64,000 bases of DNA, taken from contig CAJNDS010000389.1 in NCBI GenBank assembly GCA_905221605.1, forward strand, positions 62,001 through 126,000, given 5' to 3'. Made by a program: the position numbers and the translations under genes. The stretch comes from Symbiodinium natans (Eukaryota; Sar; Dinophyceae; Suessiales; Symbiodiniaceae). This document shows positions 57,301 through 64,000 of this stretch, piece by piece. The notes under the pieces are model-generated. The model was not told where the DNA came from and made no database searches. It worked only from the letters and a program-made list of their open reading frames with translations. Each line of letters starts with the position of its first letter. Within the stretch, counting starts at the first letter, position 1.

Positions 57301-60300
57301 GCTGGGCAGCACGTACGTCAAGCTCGGGCAGTTCATAGCGTTCGATCCTTGGGCTCCCCGAGGTTAGCATCTTGCAGCCGGTGTCCCTGGAAGAAATAGA
57401 CAGAAGCCGATGTTTGTTGCGCTGATTTCATGTGCCCAGACAGGCGTTTCTCATGTCGGTTCAGGACACATCAGCGGTTCATGCCGGGGAAGCTGTACAC
57501 AGTGACACGTGAAACTGACAGTGCTGAGCACCGAAGGTCCTCACCTACGCTTTTTCCAGCGGCATACGTCCGGGAGTTCCAGCGATCTGGCTTCAACCGG
57601 GGGCACACAGACAACAAAGCATAGCAAAGCATAGCAAAGCATAACAAAGCATAACATGAGGGCTTCGAGAGGGCGTCGAGAAGGCTTTGAGGTTTTGGTG
57701 GAGGCCTCTGCGACAGTGTGGAAAGGCGATGCCTGGACCGCACAGAACCCACGAGCTTTGCAGCAATCAGGCGGAACAGTGCACAGTGAACGTTTGACGA
57801 ATCGTGATGAACGGTGAAACTTGAGCGCAAAAACATCCACGCGACACGTTTTCACCTGTCTCTGCCCCAGGCGGACAGTAGAGGCTGACCTGGGGCTTGA
57901 AGCTCAGTGTGAAGTCTGCTTCGAATGCAGAATGCAAGCACAATTTGTTTCTAAGGCGCCCGCTGGGAGAAGTTTTCCTTTCCTTTGAGGAGGATACTTG
58001 ATTGTGAAGCCTGCTTTGCCACTGCTTTGCAAGCTCTTGCCGTCTGGATGGTCTCCTTCTCTTGGCGCCCACCGCTGGCACATGAGCTTGCGCAAGGGCG
58101 TCAGATTCAGACAGGTTCGAGGCGAGCTGCACGTGTGCGCAGAGGACACAGGACTCAACTAAACGACCAGCTGCGACACCTACACACCACCGCCAGCAAC
58201 GAAAAGCCCACCGAAACTGAGCGACACATGCGCCGCTAGAGACTGGGAATGCCTTGGGCCCGCTTCTACCCTTCTCATGCAGCACAGAAGGCCCCCAGCA
58301 TTTTCAACTCCAATTCTTTTGGGTTCCGGTGGGGGCTCATGGTTGAAGCGTTTGGGGGAGGGCGTTAGGAGTGTCAGGAGCTGCACGGTGCGTGTTTGGA
58401 TGTAGATCATTGCATATGAGCGCTAAATCCCCCAGCCATTCAAGTAAGCAAGGTGTGGACACGAATGTCCCAAAACCCTGCAGAGCGATGGGGACACCTG
58501 AGCGACACCCCAAGCTAGTGAAGCGTCCATCAGCACTGCCAGCCGGTTTTGGAAGTCGCTCATATGATGCGATCCTCCCTTTGATGTATCTTAAATCCCT
58601 CGGCAGCGTTGCGCAGAGCGAACATCAGCCCAAGGTTTTTCATTCTGCTTGAGATTGCCCACTCGCTTTGTGCATGCCTTGTCGTGTAGGGTTTGAGATG
58701 GCCACAGAGAGCCCGGACAAGGGAGGATGCATGCGGACTGTGAGGTTTGCGAAGACTGCACCCATTGGTCGTGGTCAGTATTTGCATCTTGCATTCTTGT
58801 GTCTGAAAGAGGGACGGTCGGCTGCTCTCTTTTTGTTTTTTCTGTTTTTGCGTTCTGCTTTGGGGCTTCTCGGTTCCAAGAAGCAATATACAAGTTGCAA
58901 ACCAGGGGCCCAAGGCAGCTTTGGCAAACCCTACGCAGACCAAGCAGGTTTTGCAGATTGGTTAGGTTGCAAGGATCTTCGTAAGACAGAGGCATGCAAA
59001 GGTCTTTAGCTTGTTCACTAATGCTAAATGCTCTCTAACTAACAGCTCGGCAAAAAGCACAACGGTCGTCTGTGTGCACCGCACTCTCTGCATCAATCCA
59101 AACCGCACCGGAAAAGCATCTTGAGCAATGTCTCACGATGACCGAGAAACCTGCGCATGACCGGGTGACTCAACCATGTTCACAGCGTGTGAAAATGCTC
59201 GAGATAACAAAGTTTCGCTCGTCGTAGACTCGGCGTGGGCTTCTCGTGGGCCCTCATGGAGCTTTGCTCAGGAGCCGCTTGCCTCGGTGGCGGCCTCGGG
59301 AAAGAAGCCAAAGCCAATCAAAAGCCAAAAGACAGAACATTTGAGACAATTTGAGCCATTGGGGCGTTTCTCTCTCTCTCTCTCGCACCTCGCGAGGCCT
59401 CTGTGGCCCAGGTGCATTCAGCGGTGGCAGTCCCGGCATTCAGAAGCCAAAGGTTGAAAGCGCGTAAAGTGAGCAAGTTGCTCAGTTGACTCAATTGAGG
59501 TGCTGCAAACTGGTGAGCAAGTAGCCGTGAAAGTGCAAAAGCCTGGAGTGGAGAAGGTCCTACAGGCGGGGGCGAAGCTGCGCGAGTCTACGAGTAATTG
59601 TAAAAACGCTTCCGCGCGCCGGGCTGGCCCAACGTGGGGGCTTGCATGCGCAACGCAAAATCCAGGGCTCAAAAGGCAGGCGCTTCGGGCAGGCCCCACA
59701 GGGAGGGGTGGTGGGTGGGGTGGCGGGAAGGGTTGGGAAGGGGAAGGAGCCCAGATCCTGGTCTTACGGTCTTACAGTTTTGTCTCCGAAGAGGCCGACT
59801 TGGGCTTCCTGTTCCTCGCCGCACGGACGCTGGAGCCCACGCCCCAGCTCAGAGATCTCTCAGAGCTCTTCCAGCTCGAGCAAACGAACAGGGTAGCTCC
59901 CTACACGGTGTCTGTTGCCGCTTTCGGACGTCTGGGTTTAGCAAATGCGACACGGTCTCGCTTTCGGGATCCCCGTGCCGCCTTTTAGACGTGTTCCCCA
60001 ATGCCGAGAAACAGTCTCGTCGTTGGGTTCCCTCCCAACGTTGGGTTCCCTCCCAAGTAGGAGAAGCTGCCGCTGTCGTTACATTTCGCAGCTTCGTAAA
60101 TCAAAGAGGACATTCCGCCCAACCACCGGAGCGAGCCAGCATCGAGCTCAAAAGGCCCTAAGGCCCGCGAGAGGCGCCTGCGGCAAAAAGCCGAATGTCA
60201 CAGAGCAATCAAAAGCTCCCCGCGTGCACAACACGTGCACAACTGCCCCACGCGCACAACAAGAAAAGTCGACTGCGCCCATCCGAACGTGGGAAGGATC

Positions 60301-63300
60301 CTCTCAGCGGGTTCCTTCAACCATCATCGCCGGGACCTCATAAGTGGGCCACACTGTCTGCATAGTGACAACGTGTATGCGGACTGAGCTGCGAAACAGA
60401 AACAAGACAATCCAGCAACATCCTTTGCATCCTGAACGGTGTAGTCTACAAGCATGTCCTGCGCGACCTCTACAGTGCATGCGTTCATGTGGCAGAAAAC
60501 CTGGGATGTACCGCCTGCCGCTAAGCTGCCATGGCGTACGGTACCATCATGAAACCCGCCGCTGGGACATTTGGGCCCCATGGTTTTTCTCCCACACGTG
60601 GTTTTTCCCTGGGCTGGTTTGCACAAGTCTTGGAATCCCACACGTGACCACAATGCTTGGTCATAGCATTCATTGCCGAGAACAGACTTTCTCTTGCTTG
60701 AATGAGAAATATGTTGGTGCTGTTTGTCTTTAAGCTGGGAGTTCTTGGAAAGCCAGTGAACAGTGGAGCTGGCATTCCCGTCCTGGCTCCTATGCATGCT
60801 TCAACAACTGCACTTGCAGCTGTTCAGAGACCAGCGCCAATTAAAGGCCGTGCCTTTTTGCAAGGAGATGTTCGCAGGAAGAGTGCCGAGCGTAGGGCTG
60901 AAAAGCACGAAAGAACTTCGGCTGGAGGTACCAAATCTCCTTTCTTAATGAACGTACGCGTGCCTTGACTATGACGAGTTGTGGAATGATTTCGGGTGCT
61001 TCGCATGCCCCGAACCACGGAACCGTAAAAGGAATGGCGACTTGCCAACCTTGAAGCGGTCCTGCAGGCAAAACGATGCAAAACAGGGCTTAATTCTGCC
61101 ACCTCGAATGAACTGAGTGACCGCAGTCTGCCGTAACACTCGAGTCGACAGTTTGTTCAGTATTGTGATTCGTCTTTGTTCTTGCTTTCTGTGATACCTC
61201 GAAAACCAATCTTAGCCTTGCCTTTGCCCTTTGCACTGTCCTACTTTCCTGTTACGTCTCCAGCCCGTAGGCCCGTAGGCCCGTAGGTATCTTCATCTGC
61301 TTTACCAGACTCACCCTTCATGCCACTTCGGGTCATTGTGGTGCCTGAACGATTCGTTTGATGCTCTGGAGAACGGAGATGGAAGTGCGGAAGCTTGCTT
61401 CGGAAGGTTTCTGAGCCCAGACCTCGCCAGGACTTCGGTGGCCGGGATCCCCACCTCTCAGAGTATACGTAGCATACGTCAAATCTCAGAAGGTCTCACA
61501 AGTGCTCAGCGTATCTCCGGCAGGTCGACATACTCTCAGAGATACGTACATCCATGCTCCTCGGCTTGCTGCCATTCTTTGACTTCCTCGACCTTGACTC
61601 AGGGCCTATTCTTTTAATACTTTGTGTCTTTCTTTATGAGTGTTTTTTGTTTTTTTGGTCCCCCGGTCCCCTGGTCTGCTGAAGCATCTGAATGATTGAA
61701 ACCCATCAGGCGAGCGTTGTGTTTGCAAATGAGGGGTGCTGCGCCCCCCCCCCCCCCCCCCCCCCCCCCCCGCTTCTTCAAGCCGTGCAAGCGATTAACA
61801 CCCATCAGGCCACTTTTTTCAAAGCATATGAACGAAAAAAAGCCATGATGCGAGCATTGTGTTTGGAAGTGGGAGGGGCTGCGCCCCCCCCCAACCCCCC
61901 CGCCTTTTCAAAACATATTGAAACCCATCATGCGAGCATTGTGTTTGCAAATGGGGGGGGGGGGGTGCGCCGCCCCAACCCCCCCAGCTTCTGAAAGCCG
62001 TGCAAGCTTTTGTCAAAGCGTATGAACGATTGAAAGCCACCATGTGAGCATTGTGTTTGCAAATGGGGGGGGCTGCGCCCCCCCAACCCCCCGCTTCTTT
62101 AAGCCCTGCAAGCTTCTTTCAAAGCATAATATGAACGATAAAACACTGTCAGGCCACTTTTGCCAAAGCATAATAACTATTGAAACCCATGATGCGAGAA
62201 TTGTGTTTGCCAATTGTGCAGGGCTGCGCCCCCCCCAACCCCCCCCCCCCCCCCCCGCCTTTTTAGTAATGCAAGCTTTGTTTCAAAGCATATGAAATTT
62301 GAAGCCTCATGACCCCCCCAACCCCCCCCCCACCCCCCCCCCCCCCAACCCCCCCCAACCCCCCCCCAACCCCCCCAAACCCCCCCCCACAACCCCCCCC
62401 CCCCCCCCCCAACCCCCCCCAACCCCCAACCCAAACCCCCCAAAACCCCCCCCCCAAACCCCCCCAACCCTCCCCAACCCCCCCCAACCCTCCCCAACCC
62501 CCTCCCAACCCTCCCCTCACCCCTCCCCAACCCCCCCACCTTTAGCCGTCGAAGCTTGTTTCAAAGCACATGAACGATTGAAGCCCACGATATGGTCCCG
62601 CCTTCGCCCCAACCCGCTCGTTTTACAAGCCATGTAAGCTTCATTCAAAGCATATGCGTCTTTCTGAAGCCCATCATGCGAGCCCTGTGTTTGCAAATGG
62701 GGGGGGGGGGGGGGCTGCGCCAACCCCCCCGCTTTGCCAAGCCGTGCAAGGTTGCGAGCAACATTAACAAGAATTCCTACGAAAAGCGCGCATCCTATGA
62801 ATATATGGAGGGAATGGAGGTTTTCCTAGGGAAAAAACAGAGAAAATGGACCAGTTCCTATGAAAATGTAAAGGGAATGGAGGTTGTTTAGGAAAATCCA
62901 GGCAAGTCGACCAAATCCTATGAAATTTCAAGGGGATGTAGCCTTCTCCTAGGAAGACCAGAGGACCAGCAGACCAGGGCACCAGGAGACAGGGTCCGTT
63001 CAAGCCTTCTTCCCCGGAGCTTCAGTCTTCTGAGGTTGGATGAGTTGGACTTTACAAAGGAGCGTGACAATGTCGAGACCTTCCGGCAGGTGCTCGGCAC
63101 ATGCCATCCTTGTGGGATGAGTCCATGCAGCTTTTGGAGTAAGCAGTACTTCAGTAGTTTTACATCGTACTGTTGAGGAGTATCCATTTCGTGGTGTTGT
63201 GTGCGTAGAGACGGGAAGAAACCCATCAACTTGGTCACGATTGTTCGGCGATTATCGACGAATCGCCAGTGCCATGAGCCATGAGACCGTCTACAAGCCT

Positions 63301-63830
63301 CACCCACTACCAGGCTAAACGCCTCGAACAATTGGAGCCACAGACAAATAAAGAAATACGCCACAGCGAGATGACGTACAGATCGGCCACAGCGAGATGA
63401 CGTACAGATCGAGCATCTTGAAATTCCCATGTGCTCGGAGACGACGTATTTCGAGAAGACACCCAGCTTTTCGCCCGTGCGTCATTCATAACTTTGCCGA
63501 AAGCATCTTGAGAACATTCTCGCGACAAGGAAGCAGGAACAAGCAGGAGAGACGCCGCAAAAGCTGTCTCAGACAAGTTTGTCCTCGATCGTAGGAGGCG
63601 GCGGGCAGGACTATCATTTTATCTTTCCACATTGCTCTAACCTGTCGAATATCTGAGTCGACAATTGAGTTTGAATCGAGCAACTGGCCAACCAACATCT
63701 TGGAAATCTACGGTACACTGCAGCTTGATGATTGCAGATGCAGTCTGTTGTCTGTTAGCCTGGCAGTTCTTGCGCCGCAATGGCCTCGAGCGGATCGCCA
63801 CTGCCCCAAGGAGAACTTTGCTCAGTTTGA
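57301..63830 (+). CDS. ABC1/UbiB/ADCK-family atypical kinase, split gene, partial
   Basis: Exons join in frame as follows. 57301-57339 LGSTYVKLGQFIA and 57537-57581 SSPTLFPAAYVREFQ; then a gap where one or more exons are not found. Next about 59262-59286 FAQEPLAS, 59397-59423 ASVAQVHSA, 59500-59565 VLQTGEQVAVKVQKPGVEKV, 59794-59834 ADLGFLFLAARTLE, and 61407 to about 61452 FLSPDLARTSVAGI. Finally 63035-63089 LDELDFTKERDNVETFRQ and 63767 onward FLRRNGLERIATAP. These cover the KxGQ motif, the A-rich loop (PLASASVAQVH), the VAVK lysine and the ExD helix of the family. ABC1 proteins act in quinone and prenyl-lipid metabolism in mitochondria and plastids. Donors are GT or GC (59566, 59835). The remaining kinase lobe lies beyond the window. 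The 1.57-kb intron 59835-61406 holds no gene. Confidence 0.85.
57617..57655 (+). repeat. AGCAAAGCAT tandem repeat in intron
   Basis: Four copies of a 10-bp unit, in an intron of the ABC1-type gene. Confidence 0.8.
61690..62760 (+). repeat. Satellite of about 120 bp with paired G-run and C-run
   Basis: About eight diverged units: GAACGATTGAAACCCATCATG, CGAGCATTGTGTTTGCAAATG, a G-run, CTGCG, a C-run with AACCCC, then CGCTTCTTCAAGCCGTGCAAG and TTTCAAAGCATATGAACG. The G-run and C-run of each unit can pair around CTGCG. In 62310-62530 the C-rich part has expanded to over 200 bp of CCCCCCAA repeats. The array lies inside an intron of the ABC1-type gene. Confidence 0.9.
62785..62945 (+). repeat. 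Tandem repeat of about 66 bp, three copies
   Basis: Three diverged copies share TCCTATGAA, AAGGGAATGGAGGTTTTCCTAGG and an A/G-rich link. They end just before the exon at 63035. Confidence 0.75.
63363..63412 (+). repeat. 26-bp tandem duplication
   Basis: Two perfect copies of CCACAGCGAGATGACGTACA plus GATC, in the intron 63090-63766. Confidence 0.85.
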
Positions 63831-64000
63831 CATGTATTGCTTTGTCCGACTCACCAGGGGTTGCCCTGTTTCCGCCGTTGCTTGTGGGATGGTTTTGGGA
63901 AGTGTCAGCCTTGGTCGAGGCGTCCGCACGTGCTAACCCAACTTAAGCTTTCCAGTTTGCCTCTCTCGGTCTGTGTCGGTCTCTCGCTTTCCTCTGTCGG

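Noticed and set aside
62299-62545. Proline/asparagine-rich and glycine-rich proteins
   Set aside because: Translations of the expanded CCCCCCAA tract in the satellite.

Overview
The window looks like nuclear genomic DNA of a dinoflagellate, probably of the Symbiodiniaceae or a close relative. Genes are split into very small exons (down to 27 nt) on the + strand. They can be joined in frame only by allowing GC and GA as well as GT donors, with acceptors mostly of the AG|G type. There are no operons, no ribosome binding sites and few long frames outside retroelements. Microsatellites, minisatellites and decayed retroelements fill most of the space. Position 33096-33195 is a 100-N assembly gap inside a TG microsatellite.

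Host genes. Three split genes are supported by joining exons in frame: a TPR protein (12.6-15.4 kb, with its 3' end at 15416), a MAPEG-family membrane protein (about 40.8-42.1 kb), and an ABC1/UbiB/ADCK-family atypical kinase (57.3 kb to the right edge, incomplete at both ends). Weaker single-exon calls are a PAN/apple-like exon (37.8 kb), a DUF547-like exon (44.3 kb) and several plausible but unnamed exons.

Mobile DNA. From 7.0 to 10.6 kb lie broken pieces of Ty1/copia-type elements: a + strand gag-like frame, a - strand RT/RNase H fragment, and a + strand RNase H end followed by a membrane-spanning C-terminal extension. The main structure is at 23.5-36.0 kb. Two direct repeats of 246 and 242 bp (about 97% identical) enclose 12.5 kb, and a TG microsatellite abuts the outside of each. 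Between them, in order, are a hairpin-rich leader, an ORF1-like protein, a reversed piece of a C5-cytosine-methyltransferase-like domain, a decayed tyrosine-recombinase retroelement (RT, RNase H-like, methyltransferase-like and recombinase parts), a GIY-YIG plus reverse transcriptase protein whose active-site box is YVDN rather than YxDD, a 59-63 bp tandem repeat, and a basic RS-rich protein ending in a PARP/ADP-ribosyltransferase-like motif. I read this as a GIY-YIG retroelement with terminal direct repeats that was later invaded by a tyrosine-recombinase element. All the long frames carry shifts or stops, so this copy is dead.

Repeats. Notable ones are a 0.65-kb nested foldback (6.0-6.7 kb), a 188-bp higher-order array inside a TPR-gene intron (13.9-14.8 kb), a family of short dispersed motifs in an ORF-free stretch (15.6-16.5 kb), a two-orientation minisatellite (46.3-47.2 kb), and a satellite whose units carry a G-run facing a C-run (61.7-62.8 kb). 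The rest is intron or intergenic DNA in which I could not name genes. Family comparisons rest on recognised motifs and on my recollection of dinoflagellate proteins; no search was run.
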